A stretch of 64,000 nucleotides of DNA from Candidatus Diapherotrites archaeon (GTDB lineage: Archaea; Iainarchaeota; Iainarchaeia; Iainarchaeales; 1-14-0-10-31-34). Of this stretch, positions 16,718 through 24,621 are shown piece by piece. The stretch's first letter is position 1; each line of letters begins with the position of its first letter. A program made the translations under genes and the position numbers. The DNA is taken from the NCBI GenBank assembly GCA_040755695.1, contig JBFMAK010000001.1, forward strand, positions 254,637-318,636, read 5' to 3'. Under the pieces are notes generated by a model that saw only the letters and a list, made by a program, of their open reading frames with translations, was not told the origin of the DNA and searched no databases.

Positions 16718-16836
16718 CGGGCCCGGTGGGATTTGAACCCACGACCTACGCCTTGCTTCCGCCTCTTTTTCTTTTTAGAAAAAAGAAAAAGGGGCAGTAG
16801 GAGTGCGTTGCCCTATCCAGGCTAGGCTACGGGCCC
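16718..16836 (-). tRNA. tRNA-Arg (CCT) with a 44-nt intron
   Basis: Acceptor stem GGGCCCG/CGGGCCC, D-stem GCCT/GGGC and T-arm GTGGG-TTCAAAT-CCCAC are all perfect or wobble-paired. The anticodon loop after splicing is CTCCTAA, giving anticodon CCT (Arg). The mature length is 75 nt with discriminator G; CCA is not encoded. The intron is at the canonical 37/38 position. The anticodon stem has A31 against G39 unpaired. The 3' end is copied at 16026-16050, so this gene is the likely target of an integrated mini-island. Confidence 0.9.
16754..16797 (-). other. tRNA-Arg intron (bulge-helix-bulge type)
   Basis: A 44-nt intron after position 37. It folds into a long hairpin: CTTTTTCTTTTT pairs perfectly with AAAAAGAAAAAG around a TCT loop, and TGCC pairs with GGCG below. 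A relaxed bulge-helix-bulge can be drawn with exon CTCC against intron GAAG (one C-A mismatch) and 3-nt bulges TAC and CAA. This needs the archaeal splicing endonuclease. Confidence 0.75.
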
Positions 16837-17265
16837 TTTACTCCTTTAATAAAATCTTGAAAGAAAAAGAAGAAAAAAGGGAAGGGAAAAAGGGTTTCAG
16901 CAATCTTTTTATACAGGTTATGTTTCTATTTTTAGCAAAACAGTTTGAGAGAATAACAGGTAAAAGAATATGTAATGCTAATTTTTTTCTATAAAATTGA
17001 CTTTTTTTGGCTCTATTTACTGTTCGTTTTAACTTTTTCAGGATAATCTTTTCGGAAAACAACTTTTTACACCCTCTTTAATTTTTACTTAATCTTTTTA
17101 TGTAAGAAGATAAATATATTAAACCCAAAGGAATTCCAACGCCCTCATTCTTTAAGAGGTATTTCACTACGGGTTTAACCAACAATAATTTTATTTTCAA
17201 GTTTAAAACCTAAAAAAACCTTAATAAAAAAATATATCAACAAAATAATTTAAAGCTTGTGAATT
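16837..17265. other. gene-free stretch with a remnant of a winged-helix gene
   Basis: No intact gene is seen in these 429 bp. Positions 16931-16990 resemble the 3' part of the winged-helix gene at 4763-4820: the shared TTTAGCAAAACA and TTTGAGAGAATAACA blocks and a following ATGTAAT-CTAAT block align with one small gap, about four in five positions identical. In the matching frame this reads FLAKQFERITGK against DLAKQFERITNK. The rest is A+T-rich sequence without a feature I can name. It ends at the left hairpin of the second IS200/IS605-type element. Confidence 0.55.
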
Positions 17266-17848
17266 CCACTGCTTTTAAGCAGTGGTGAAGTCTGATTCTT
17301 TTTTTCTTTTGTTTGTGGTTATTGTTCCTCTTGTCGGTGCACGTTGTTTTTCGCGCGCCGGCAGGAGGAAGTTTACATATGAACGATTTACCTACTTATA
17401 GTTCTAGCATAGGTAAGTTAAAGGTTCATGTTGGAATCAAGGCAAAGTACTGTCATAAGATTTTTTCTGATGAGAATGTGAGAAATCGTTGTGCTGACAT
17501 TTTCAGTGAAGTTTTTAGGGAGAAGGATATTTGTGTTGATTCTTTGGGTTTTAATGATGACCATTGTCACATGGTTTTTGATTTGGGGTCGAGGTATGCT
17601 TTGTGGCAGGTGATGAAGGCTTTGAAGGGTAGGAGCAGTAGAGTGTTAATGCAGGAGTTTCCTTTTTTGAGAAAGAAATATTTTTGGGGTGGCCACCTCT
17701 GGAATCCCAGTTATTACCTTGACGGAGTTGGAAAAGACGAAAATAAAATGAATAATTATGTGAACAATCAAAAGTACGGAAAACCAAAACAAGAGAACAA
17801 CAAGCAGACAAGGCTCACTCAGTTCATGCCACCGACTTCAGTCGGTGG
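17266..17848 (+). mobile_element. IS200/IS605-type element with symmetrical terminal hairpins
   Basis: Left hairpin CCACTGCTT-TT-AAGCAGTGG (17266-17285) and right hairpin CCACCGACT-TC-AGTCGGTGG (17829-17848) each have a perfect 9-bp stem. The tnpA gene lies between them, and the right hairpin overlaps its last codons. No tnpB is linked. True element ends extend some bases beyond the hairpins and cannot be set by eye. Confidence 0.8.
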
Positions 17849-17855
17849 TAATTGA
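17379..17855 (+). CDS. tnpA: IS200/IS605-family Y1 transposase TnpA
   Basis: A 158-residue Y1 transposase if started at ATG 17379, which has a strong AGGAGGA ribosome-binding site at 17363-17369. The longer frame from 17313 is unlikely. The HUH motif is HCH in DDHCHMVFD (about residues 60-68). The catalytic Tyr is in NNYVNNQKYG (about residue 127). KYFWGGHLWNPSYY is the conserved strand before the Tyr helix. The frame is intact. The last residues (PPTSVGGN) are encoded by the right-end hairpin itself. Confidence 0.92.
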   Translation: MNDLPTYSSSIGKLKVHVGIKAKYCHKIFSDENVRNRCADIFSEVFREKDICVDSLGFNDDHCHMVFDLGSRYALWQVMKALKGRSSRVLMQEFPFLRKKYFWGGHLWNPSYYLDGVGKDENKMNNYVNNQKYGKPKQENNKQTRLTQFMPPTSVGGN

Positions 17856-17943
17856 CATTTCAAACTCTTGTAAAAAAATTATTTGCTTAATAAACTTTAG
17901 GTTGAATTTCAATCAACTAAAAAGTTGATTATTAATTGACTCC

Positions 17944-18108
17944 ATGACAAAAAGTTTTACTGCAATCAAAAAAATTGAGGACGTAAACCTTGACAGAATC
18001 TTCAGCGAATTGTTTGAAAAAAATACAGTGATTCCAGTAACAGTAAGTATGAATCCAATTCTATCAAAACAATTAAACGAGAGAATAATAGGATACTTTA
18101 AGAAATAA
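17944..18108 (+). CDS. small ORF, 54 residues, unknown
   Basis: ATG 17944 to TAA 18108 encodes a 54-residue protein with segments FTAIKKIEDVNLDRIFSEL and LSKQLNERIIGYF. The amino-acid composition looks protein-like, and it fills an otherwise empty 300-bp gap between the IS element and the proline iminopeptidase-like gene. LSKQLNERI loosely resembles LAKQFERI of the winged-helix gene at 4035, but this may be chance. No function is assigned. Confidence 0.4.
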   Translation: MTKSFTAIKKIEDVNLDRIFSELFEKNTVIPVTVSMNPILSKQLNERIIGYFKK

Positions 18109-18155
18109 CCTTAAATTCCATCCTCTTTTAAAGATTATGGAATTAAATTTTTTGA

Positions 18156-19097
18156 ATGAAAGCAGGGAAACAAATGACTGCAAAGAATCTTCCATACAGA
18201 AAAGGATATGTTAAGGTTAGCGACGGGCATAGACTTTATTTTGAACTTTTAGGCAACCCTTGTGGTAGACCTGTTTTGTTTTTGCACGGCGGTCCTGGAG
18301 CAGGCTTTAGTAAAAAGGACAGAAAATTTTTTAACAAAAAAAAGTTAAAAGTTATATTCTTTGATCAGAGGGGAGCGGGAAAAAGCAAACCGTTCGCAAG
18401 CTTAAAAGGTAATACGACTTTCAAGTTGGTTGAGGATATAAAAAAGCTTCTCACCTATTTGAATATAGATAAAGTTTTTTTGTTTGGTGGTAGCTGGGGT
18501 TCAACCCTTGCTCTTCTTTTTGCTATAAAATACCCTGAAAAGGTTACAGGAATGCTTTTGAGGGGAATTTTTCTGGCATCATCTAAAGACATAAATTATA
18601 TTTTTAATGGGCCAGTAAAAGATATCTTCCCAGAGGCAAGAGAAAGGTTTTTGGACTTGGTTCCAAAAAAATATAAAAAAAATTATGTAAAATATTATTT
18701 TAATCAAATGAAATCACCTGTCCATAAAATTAGAGAAAAATTTGCTTTTGAATGGACTTATTATGAGAATTCAATACTTCAATTAAAAACTACTAATACA
18801 AAGATTAAAAGAAAACTTCGTAGATGGAATTACAGGGCTTGTGCGCTCGTAGAAGCATATTATACATTGAACAACTTTTTCTTAAAAGAAAATTACATAC
18901 TTAAAAATGTTAACAGAATTTCGCACATTAAAACCGTAATAATTCATGGAAGATATGACATGGTTTGCTCTCCTTTGAGTGCTTACCTGTTGCATAAAAA
19001 AATCAAAAACAGCAAACTTTACTTTGTAACTGCCGGACATTACAGTGGTGAAAAAGAAATAAAATCAAAGATAATTTCAGAAATGAAAAAAGTATAG
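18156..19097 (+). CDS. pip: proline iminopeptidase-like alpha/beta hydrolase
   Basis: A 313-residue S33-family hydrolase. The oxyanion-hole motif is FLHGGPGAGF (about residues 42-51), FFDQRGAGKS is the conserved second strand, and GGSWGS holds the nucleophile Ser (about residue 111). GRYDMVCS supplies the Asp and TAGHYSG the His near the C terminus. Family enzymes release N-terminal proline from peptides. It sits alone, downstream of an IS element and a small ORF. ATG at 18174 (MTAKNLPYRKG) is an alternative start. Stop is TAG. Confidence 0.88.
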   Translation: MKAGKQMTAKNLPYRKGYVKVSDGHRLYFELLGNPCGRPVLFLHGGPGAGFSKKDRKFFNKKKLKVIFFDQRGAGKSKPFASLKGNTTFKLVEDIKKLLTYLNIDKVFLFGGSWGSTLALLFAIKYPEKVTGMLLRGIFLASSKDINYIFNGPVKDIFPEARERFLDLVPKKYKKNYVKYYFNQMKSPVHKIREKFAFEWTYYENSILQLKTTNTKIKRKLRRWNYRACALVEAYYTLNNFFLKENYILKNVNRISHIKTVIIHGRYDMVCSPLSAYLLHKKIKNSKLYFVTAGHYSGEKEIKSKIISEMKKV

Positions 19098-19213
19098 TTG
19101 ACTTATTTATAGGAGTTGATACTGTATTGTTAATTAAAACACAAAATTGACTTTATATTGCAAGTTATATTGATTTGATGCAATTAATAAAAAAATGCTG
19201 TTTTTATGTTCCT

Positions 19214-19771
19214 TTAAATTAGAATTGAAAGAATGAATCCTGCGGCAAGGGGTATTGTAATATTGTCATCTATTGGAATGAATTCTGCGAGCATCCCAAT
19301 TATTGCTGTGCTCAATGCAATCCACGGTGCGAACAGTATCTGCAGGTAAAAGAATGAAATTACAACCCCTGCTGCTGTCCCCTCTAATGTTCTATTGTTG
19401 TACAGTTTGAATTTTCCAATGCTTTTTCCAACGATTGTTGCAATGCTGTCGCCGAAAACCAATACCAGTAATGCGCCCATTAAAACCAGAAAATTAGAGT
19501 AAAAAATTAATGACGCAAGAAGAATGCCCCCAAAAAACATTATTGCGCCTCTTCCAGGCAGCTTTTTTTCTTCTTCCCTGCCCACAGCTTTAATTATTTT
19601 GTGCAGGAAGCTTTTCTCGTCTCTTTTTGCGTGGAATGAAAGCCCTAAGCCTAACACCACAATGCCTGCACTCAAAAAAAGAAAGTTCACTGCCCCAATG
19701 AAGCCTAACACCAATATCATTACGCAGCCAAAGAAATAGTGAACGAACTGCCTTCTCAATTCCTTCCTCAT
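19214..19771 (-). CDS. polyprenol/dolichol kinase or phosphatidate cytidylyltransferase-like membrane protein
   Basis: A 185-residue integral membrane protein with five or six helices. LVFGDSIATIVGKSIGKFKL (about residues 104-123) followed by NNRTLEGTAAG is the signature of the VTE5/SEC59/dolichol-kinase group, related to CDP-diglyceride synthases. Such enzymes phosphorylate prenols or diacylglycerol using CTP, or activate phosphatidate. In an archaeon a polyprenol-phosphate or lipid-precursor role is plausible. The upstream region (19828-19930) holds the dockerin-derived repeat. Confidence 0.8.
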   Translation of the reverse strand: MRKELRRQFVHYFFGCVMILVLGFIGAVNFLFLSAGIVVLGLGLSFHAKRDEKSFLHKIIKAVGREEEKKLPGRGAIMFFGGILLASLIFYSNFLVLMGALLVLVFGDSIATIVGKSIGKFKLYNNRTLEGTAAGVVISFFYLQILFAPWIALSTAIIGMLAEFIPIDDNITIPLAAGFILSILI

Positions 19772-19827
19772 TTAATTCAGTCCAATTCTTTTTAGCATAA
19801 TAAGAAGAAAGGAAAAAAAGAAAAAAG

Positions 19828-19922
19828 GAAGGGGGAAATTGCCTTAATAGCCGCAGTTTGGTGCTGTTCCGCCCTTGAACAGGTAGTTCACAAGGTATAT
19901 TACGTCTGTTACTGTTGCTTTC
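19828..19922 (-). repeat. dockerin C-terminal remnant, direct repeat copy 1
   Basis: Near-identical to 21370-21464, the 3' end of the dockerin gene: 52 bp are identical from GAAGGGGG to CGCCCTTGAA, then about 30 bp with two mismatches before divergence. On the minus strand it encodes ATVTDVIYLVNYLFKGG...NCGY and a stop. It directly abuts the stop codon of the ATPase gene at 19931. The two copies therefore flank that gene. Confidence 0.85.
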
Positions 19923-19930
19923 CGCCATTT

Positions 19931-21286
19931 TTATGTTTTCATTATGTCTCTTAAGTCAAATATTTTGCAGTTATCTATTTCCTTTATTTCTGCTTTTTTT
20001 GCTATTATAATAAATTGCCTTTCATAATTGCCATGCAAATTTATTTGCTCTGCCTTTCTTTTGATTTTGTATAAAATTTCTTGTGCTTCTTTTTTTATTA
20101 TTTTTTTCCATTTTACTTCCCCGCATAATATTTTACTTTTTAGTCTGTCAATTCCTACAATATCAATTTCTTCTTTTTTGTTCCACCACCTGCCAAAAAT
20201 AAAGTTATTGAACGGCTTTTGCTTTTTTATCCATTCAAGGGCAATCTCCTCAAATGCTTTTCCAACAAAAGCGTTTAATTCAGGGTTTATTTTTTCTTCA
20301 ATCAGTTTTTTCTGTCTTCCTTGCTCAATGTATTCATTGTTTTCAAATATGAATTTGAACCAGAATTTAAAATAATTATCTTTCAGTACGTAAACACCCC
20401 TTCTTGATTTTTCTGGCTTGAAATCGGTGATGGGCACTCTCCTCTCAATTAAATGAAGTTTCTGAAGCACGCTGGCATACTTGGTTATTTTTGCTTTGTC
20501 TATTCCTGTGTCATTCATTATTTCCCCTATTTTAGTGTTCCCTTTTGCAATAGATTTTATTATTGAATAATAAGTGCTTGGTTCATTGAGTTCCTGCTGT
20601 ATGACGTACTGTACATCCTGATACAAAAACTTGTTTTTGTTTAATACTTTCTCCAGTAAGTTTTCAGTCAATTTTTTGTTTTGGTCAAATTCCAACAAAT
20701 ATGCTGGAGTGCCCCCTAAGACGGCATAATTAATGGTCTTTTCCTCCGGTGAAGCTTTTGGAAAAAAACTGGAGGCGTCCTCAAATTTTAGCGGTTCTAG
20801 CTGTATTTGTTCAGTTCTTCTACCATAAATAGGGGACTTGTAACCTAACAGTGACTCCATCATTCTTATTGAGGAACCACATAATACAATAAAAGATGGT
20901 TTTTTGCTGAAATTCTTGTCCCAGTGCTCTTGCAGAATTGAAGGCACTGCCTTATTTGATTCTACGAGAAAAGGAAACTCATCAAATAGTACGGGCGCCT
21001 GCTTTTCTGCCAGATAAATAAACAGAGAGTCATAGTTCTGGAAAGGATTTGATTTAAGGAAAACGTCATGGAAAAATGCTGATGCTTCTTCACTCATTTT
21101 TTTGAGCTGTTCTTTCTCAGATTCCTGCCTTGCCACAAGATATAATGCCTTGTGCCTTCTTGCAAACTCGTTCAGCAAAGCTGTTTTTCCAACCCTCCTC
21201 CTACCATAAAGAACTACAAGTTTTGGGGTTCCTTCATTATACAGCTTTTCAAGCAACCTTACTTCATCAACCCTGTCAATAAACAA
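19931..21286 (-). CDS. archaeal ATPase with C-terminal DUF234 (PD-(D/E)xK-like) domain
   Basis: A 451-residue member of the archaeal ATPase_2 family. N-terminal P-loop GRRRVGKTALL (about residues 28-38), Walker B-like PVLFDEFPF (about 97-105), and a sensor region VLCGSSIRMME. A winged helix covers about residues 235-290. The C terminus is DUF234: KKEEIDIVGIDRLKSKILCGEVKW contains E, D and E-x-K spaced as in restriction-type nucleases. Family proteins are common in archaea but their role is largely unknown. The TTG start at 21286 overlaps a triple AGTATACT motif. The gene sits between two dockerin-derived direct repeats. A paralog lies at 53402. Confidence 0.85.
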   Translation of the reverse strand: MFIDRVDEVRLLEKLYNEGTPKLVVLYGRRRVGKTALLNEFARRHKALYLVARQESEKEQLKKMSEEASAFFHDVFLKSNPFQNYDSLFIYLAEKQAPVLFDEFPFLVESNKAVPSILQEHWDKNFSKKPSFIVLCGSSIRMMESLLGYKSPIYGRRTEQIQLEPLKFEDASSFFPKASPEEKTINYAVLGGTPAYLLEFDQNKKLTENLLEKVLNKNKFLYQDVQYVIQQELNEPSTYYSIIKSIAKGNTKIGEIMNDTGIDKAKITKYASVLQKLHLIERRVPITDFKPEKSRRGVYVLKDNYFKFWFKFIFENNEYIEQGRQKKLIEEKINPELNAFVGKAFEEIALEWIKKQKPFNNFIFGRWWNKKEEIDIVGIDRLKSKILCGEVKWKKIIKKEAQEILYKIKRKAEQINLHGNYERQFIIIAKKAEIKEIDNCKIFDLRDIMKT

Positions 21287-21320
21287 GTATACTCACAAGT
21301 ATACTATTCTAAAGTATACT
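21285..21320. promoter_or_regulatory. three AAGTATACT repeats at the ATPase gene start (operator-like)
   Basis: AAGTATACT occurs at 21285-21293, 21297-21305 and 21312-21320; the core AGTATACT is its own reverse complement. The array covers the TTG start and the 30 bp upstream, next to a TATA-like ATTTAAAC (21321-21328). This placement suits an autoregulatory site. Confidence 0.6.
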
Positions 21321-21369
21321 ATTTAAACGTATGCTTTAAAAATAACAAAATTATAAAAATAAAAAAAAA

Positions 21370-21464
21370 GAAGGGGGAAATTGCCTTAATAGCCGCAGTT
21401 TGGTGCTGTTCCGCCCTTGAATAGATAGTTCACAAGGTATATTACGTCTGTTACGTTCACTTTC
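21370..21464 (-). repeat. dockerin C-terminal coding region, direct repeat copy 2
   Basis: The 3' end of the dockerin gene, matching 19828-19922 at a spacing of 1542 bp. This copy is part of an intact gene, whereas copy 1 is only a fragment. Confidence 0.85.
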
Positions 21465-22279
21465 CCGTCATTGTTTACGTCTGCTGCATCCATGTCTGCC
21501 GGTGCAGGCCCGCCTTTGAACAGGTAGTTTACCAAGTATATTACGTCTGATACAGTTACTTTTCCGTCATCCAATTTAGCGTCTCCGCACACGCTTCTCA
21601 CCTGAATTTGTGCAGTATCTTCATCGAATCCTGTATAGTTGTCTGTTGCCTTAAAGGTGAAATCATATGGCAGTACTGTATTTGCATCAAGCCCTGGAGT
21701 CCAAGTGAATGTTCCTGTTCCATTACCATTGTCTGTTAGATTACCTAAAGTGTTTGGATTAACGCTCAATGCAATGTCGTCGTCATGGCATTCACTATAA
21801 TCCAAGTCCTGCGCCGTAATACTCACTGTCGCAGTGCTTCCCTTCAACACTTCCTGATACGTTGGTGCAACGGAAATCGTTGGAAGGCGGTTGACGTTGT
21901 TTACTGTTAGGGTATGGTCGCTAAATCCAGAGTAATTTGGTCCATCCCATAAATGAATTCTGAAATTATATTGTCTGGCTTGACAAAAATTAGGAGTCCA
22001 ATTTAAATAAACTCTATATTCATTTCCAAACCATCTGGCATAAAAATTCATATCAGATAATACGTCTCCTTCAACAGTAAAACTACAATTTGGAGGATTA
22101 GTGCAAGGATCTATGCTTGTTAGTGGATTATTAAAATTTTTGTTTTCATCCGTATTATCTTGCAATTTTTCAATTAATGACTTTTCATTGAATATGTAAT
22201 TATTGTTAACTGCCATTACCAGTGAAATAATTATTATAAAACTTATTGTTGTTAAAAGAAATCCTTTTACGAAGTTCAT
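21386..22279 (-). CDS. secreted cadherin/Ig-like protein with type I dockerin domain
   Basis: A 297-residue protein with an N-terminal hydrophobic signal or anchor (about residues 5-24: GFLLTTISFIIIISLVMAV). Residues about 125-225 form a cadherin-like beta domain (TISVAPTYQEVLKG..., GTGTFTWTPG, FKATDNYTGFDEDTAQIQV). A pair of dockerin repeats ends it (about 235-295): DGKVTVSDVIYLVNYLFKGG and DVNNDGKVNVTDVIYLVNYL, with the Ca-binding DVNNDGKV loop. Dockerins bind cohesins; no cohesin is visible here. Its 3' end is duplicated at 19828, beyond the ATPase gene. Confidence 0.88.
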   Translation of the reverse strand: MNFVKGFLLTTISFIIIISLVMAVNNNYIFNEKSLIEKLQDNTDENKNFNNPLTSIDPCTNPPNCSFTVEGDVLSDMNFYARWFGNEYRVYLNWTPNFCQARQYNFRIHLWDGPNYSGFSDHTLTVNNVNRLPTISVAPTYQEVLKGSTATVSITAQDLDYSECHDDDIALSVNPNTLGNLTDNGNGTGTFTWTPGLDANTVLPYDFTFKATDNYTGFDEDTAQIQVRSVCGDAKLDDGKVTVSDVIYLVNYLFKGGPAPADMDAADVNNDGKVNVTDVIYLVNYLFKGGTAPNCGY

Positions 22280-22367
22280 TGTTTTTTACCCCCTTTCAGT
22301 AGCAAAATTGCTACATAAATTTATGAATGTAAAGCAATTTAAATGTTTTTGTTTTGGAACTCTAAAA

Positions 22368-24410
22368 CTATTGCCTTTGTTTACTTCTTAGCACCACAAC
22401 TGAAACAGCAATTAATACTACCACAATAGTCCAATAATTTGCTTCAGGGGCAGTTGCTTGAGCTTGAGAAACATAAAAATAGCGAGTCATAGTATTGTTT
22501 ACAGGCTTTGCATCCAGAACATAGTTTCCTGTTCCATCATCAAAATAGGCAGTTGCAACAACACGATAGTTTTGCTTTGCATCTAAATTAGAAGTATTAA
22601 AATCATTGAAAACAAAATCTACGGCGTTTCCTGCGGCTACATTATTGATAAATTTTGAGTGGGGGCCGGTCTTTTTTACATTATTTTCATCATATATTTC
22701 AAGGGTTACTTTTATGTTATGTTTGTTTGAATCCAAATTCTGTACATTCGCTGTGAAGTTCACTAGCTGGCCTTTCTGGACGCTTTCTGGTGTTATCGTG
22801 AAGGAGTTCATGCGGAGGACTTCGTTGTAGTTGATGTCAATGTATACGTTATATCCTGGCTGGTCTTCGAAGATTCGCCCGAAATCTGCTGTTTTGTCAG
22901 TGAAAATAATTATTCTAAGACTGCCTTTTCCGGCTTTATTGCACATGTACTGTGCTGTGAGGCTCCATTCATTATTGTCTTGATTTTTTGTAATGAAGTC
23001 AGAACCAATCCTAGTGCATTGAGGATCACTAAAACCTGCAACCCCATAAATTTTTGAATAAGCATAGGTTAATGAAACCATTTCGCGGGCATAATTTTTT
23101 ATTGTTCCAGTAATTGTAAGTGGCTCCCCAATGAAACTATATAAATTGTATTTTGGAAAATAAAAATCGATTCTCGGAACATAAAATTTTGCAGTGTATT
23201 TTTTATTCCCATAAGGGCTTGAAACATTGAAATTTATGTCATATGAACCAGTTTCACACCCAATCATTTCGATTGCGCTGTCATAAATTCCTATCTTACT
23301 ACCTAACCTGTAATAAAAATTATCAAAGGCTCCAACGCATTCATTACCGCAGAAGGCCATAAAAGGCGCTACTGAACCACAATCAGCTGTATAACCCCAA
23401 GAAGTATTTATATTTGTTGTTGGGCTGTCCCTAGACGGATTTAAAGCAAAAACCTCTGTTTTAACAGTCGTAGTGTTCCCTGAAATACAATTACCTCCGT
23501 TATCCTCCCAACAATTACCGTAATATGGCCCAAAGCCATTCACATCAATATTTTGGTCACTATTCCCTACAATTTGAACTATCCCTGTTGCGGTCCTACT
23601 GTTCCCGCTTTTGTCATACACTCTTGCTTTAACAATTTTTGAGCCAGTGCTTTTGCAATAAATTCGTAAAACAAAATTGACATCATTTGCAGATGGAACT
23701 GGCGAAGGAGATCTGCTTGTTTCAATGCAATCGCTGTCAATTAACCAAACAGGGAGCTGCGTGCTGCCATCAAATCCTGCCAGAGAAGAAGCATTGGCAT
23801 TAATATCAATTGTTTGGTTTGGGATGCCCCACCAGGTCTTAAAATCAATTGTTGGCCCAACAGGATCTATAAATGATACTAGAGTTGAAATTGATTGGCT
23901 TGCTTTCTGCTGCCCGCAAAGCCCAACACCTGCAGCAGACCCTATACCCACAACAGAATACGTTATATTACCTGAAACAGAAGCATTTATGGTATGAGAT
24001 ACATTAATGTCTACAATACAATTATAGTCAGGAATTTCTGGGTGGTCAGGTCTGCCAGGATTACAGATAGGTTCTCCCTGTTTGTAAATAATGTTAGTGA
24101 TAGGGTAACCTGAAGGCAGAGCCTCTAAATAACACTCCTGCAAAAGTTTAGGGTAATTGTCTCTGAACTCTTTAGGAATTTTTTCGTTACCTAAATCATT
24201 AAAAGTCATTGCGTCATCCCACCAATTATAGCTGGCTCTAATTGTAACTTTCATTGAATTAGTTGTATTCTTCGTAAAGGTTGGCGTGCCTCCAGTGTCA
24301 TTAAATACGCCGTCTGGGTTTGCATTAATGTCCTGAACTGCAAAATTGTATGCCTGGGCTCCGCTCAAAGCGAAGATTAGTATGACTGCTAAAGCAAGAA
24401 ACTTCTTCAT
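22368..24410 (-). CDS. large secreted membrane-anchored surface protein
   Basis: A 680-residue protein with a clear signal peptide (MKKFLALAVILIFALSGAQA) and a C-terminal transmembrane helix followed by a basic tail (TIVVVLIAVSVVVLRSKQRQ). The ectodomain is Asn/Thr-rich with many paired Cys residues and an Ig-like or CARDB-like region near residues 550-650 (VQKGQLVNFTANVQNLDSN). It is probably a cell-surface protein, likely glycosylated. It is co-directional with the dockerin gene, separated by 88 nt. I do not recognise the full family. Confidence 0.75.
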   Translation of the reverse strand: MKKFLALAVILIFALSGAQAYNFAVQDINANPDGVFNDTGGTPTFTKNTTNSMKVTIRASYNWWDDAMTFNDLGNEKIPKEFRDNYPKLLQECYLEALPSGYPITNIIYKQGEPICNPGRPDHPEIPDYNCIVDINVSHTINASVSGNITYSVVGIGSAAGVGLCGQQKASQSISTLVSFIDPVGPTIDFKTWWGIPNQTIDINANASSLAGFDGSTQLPVWLIDSDCIETSRSPSPVPSANDVNFVLRIYCKSTGSKIVKARVYDKSGNSRTATGIVQIVGNSDQNIDVNGFGPYYGNCWEDNGGNCISGNTTTVKTEVFALNPSRDSPTTNINTSWGYTADCGSVAPFMAFCGNECVGAFDNFYYRLGSKIGIYDSAIEMIGCETGSYDINFNVSSPYGNKKYTAKFYVPRIDFYFPKYNLYSFIGEPLTITGTIKNYAREMVSLTYAYSKIYGVAGFSDPQCTRIGSDFITKNQDNNEWSLTAQYMCNKAGKGSLRIIIFTDKTADFGRIFEDQPGYNVYIDINYNEVLRMNSFTITPESVQKGQLVNFTANVQNLDSNKHNIKVTLEIYDENNVKKTGPHSKFINNVAAGNAVDFVFNDFNTSNLDAKQNYRVVATAYFDDGTGNYVLDAKPVNNTMTRYFYVSQAQATAPEANYWTIVVVLIAVSVVVLRSKQRQ

Positions 24411-24478
24411 TTTTCAGGACCTTTTGGCGTTTGATTGTATTAATTATAGTGCAAGGGCATTTAACTTTTTCGCTGCCC

Positions 24479-24548
24479 CTTTTCTCTTTTAAAAAAAGAG
24501 AAAAGATTTCAAAGCTCTGCTTTGAAAATTTTCAAGCAAAGCTTGAAA
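24479..24548. repeat. three consecutive perfect hairpins
   Basis: CTTTTCTCTTTT-AAA-AAAAGAGAAAAG (24479-24505, 12-bp stem), TTTCAAAGC-TCT-GCTTTGAAA (24507-24527, 9-bp) and TTTCAAGC-AAA-GCTTGAAA (24530-24548, 8-bp). They lie in the divergent space between the surface-protein gene and the RHH gene. They may be transcript structures, a small foldback element or both. Confidence 0.7.
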
Positions 24549-24596
24549 TGTGGTAAGTTGCCCCAAAAGAGAAAAAAACAGAAGAGCTTTTAAATA

Positions 24597-24621
24597 TTGC
24601 ATTGCATTACATTGTATTGCA
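24597..24621. promoter_or_regulatory. five-copy pentamer repeat over the RHH gene start (operator-like)
   Basis: Five adjoining pentamers of consensus TTGCA (third copy TTACA, fourth TTGTA) run from a TATA-like TTTAAATA (24588-24595) to the ATG at 24621. TATA-to-ATG spacing implies a leaderless transcript, so the repeats would overlie the transcription start, as expected of an RHH autoregulatory site. Confidence 0.6.

Noticed and set aside
16803-16994. 63-residue ORF overlapping tRNA-Arg
   Set aside because: It reads through the tRNA gene on the opposite strand. Only its last 20 or so codons resemble a protein, as a remnant of the winged-helix gene.
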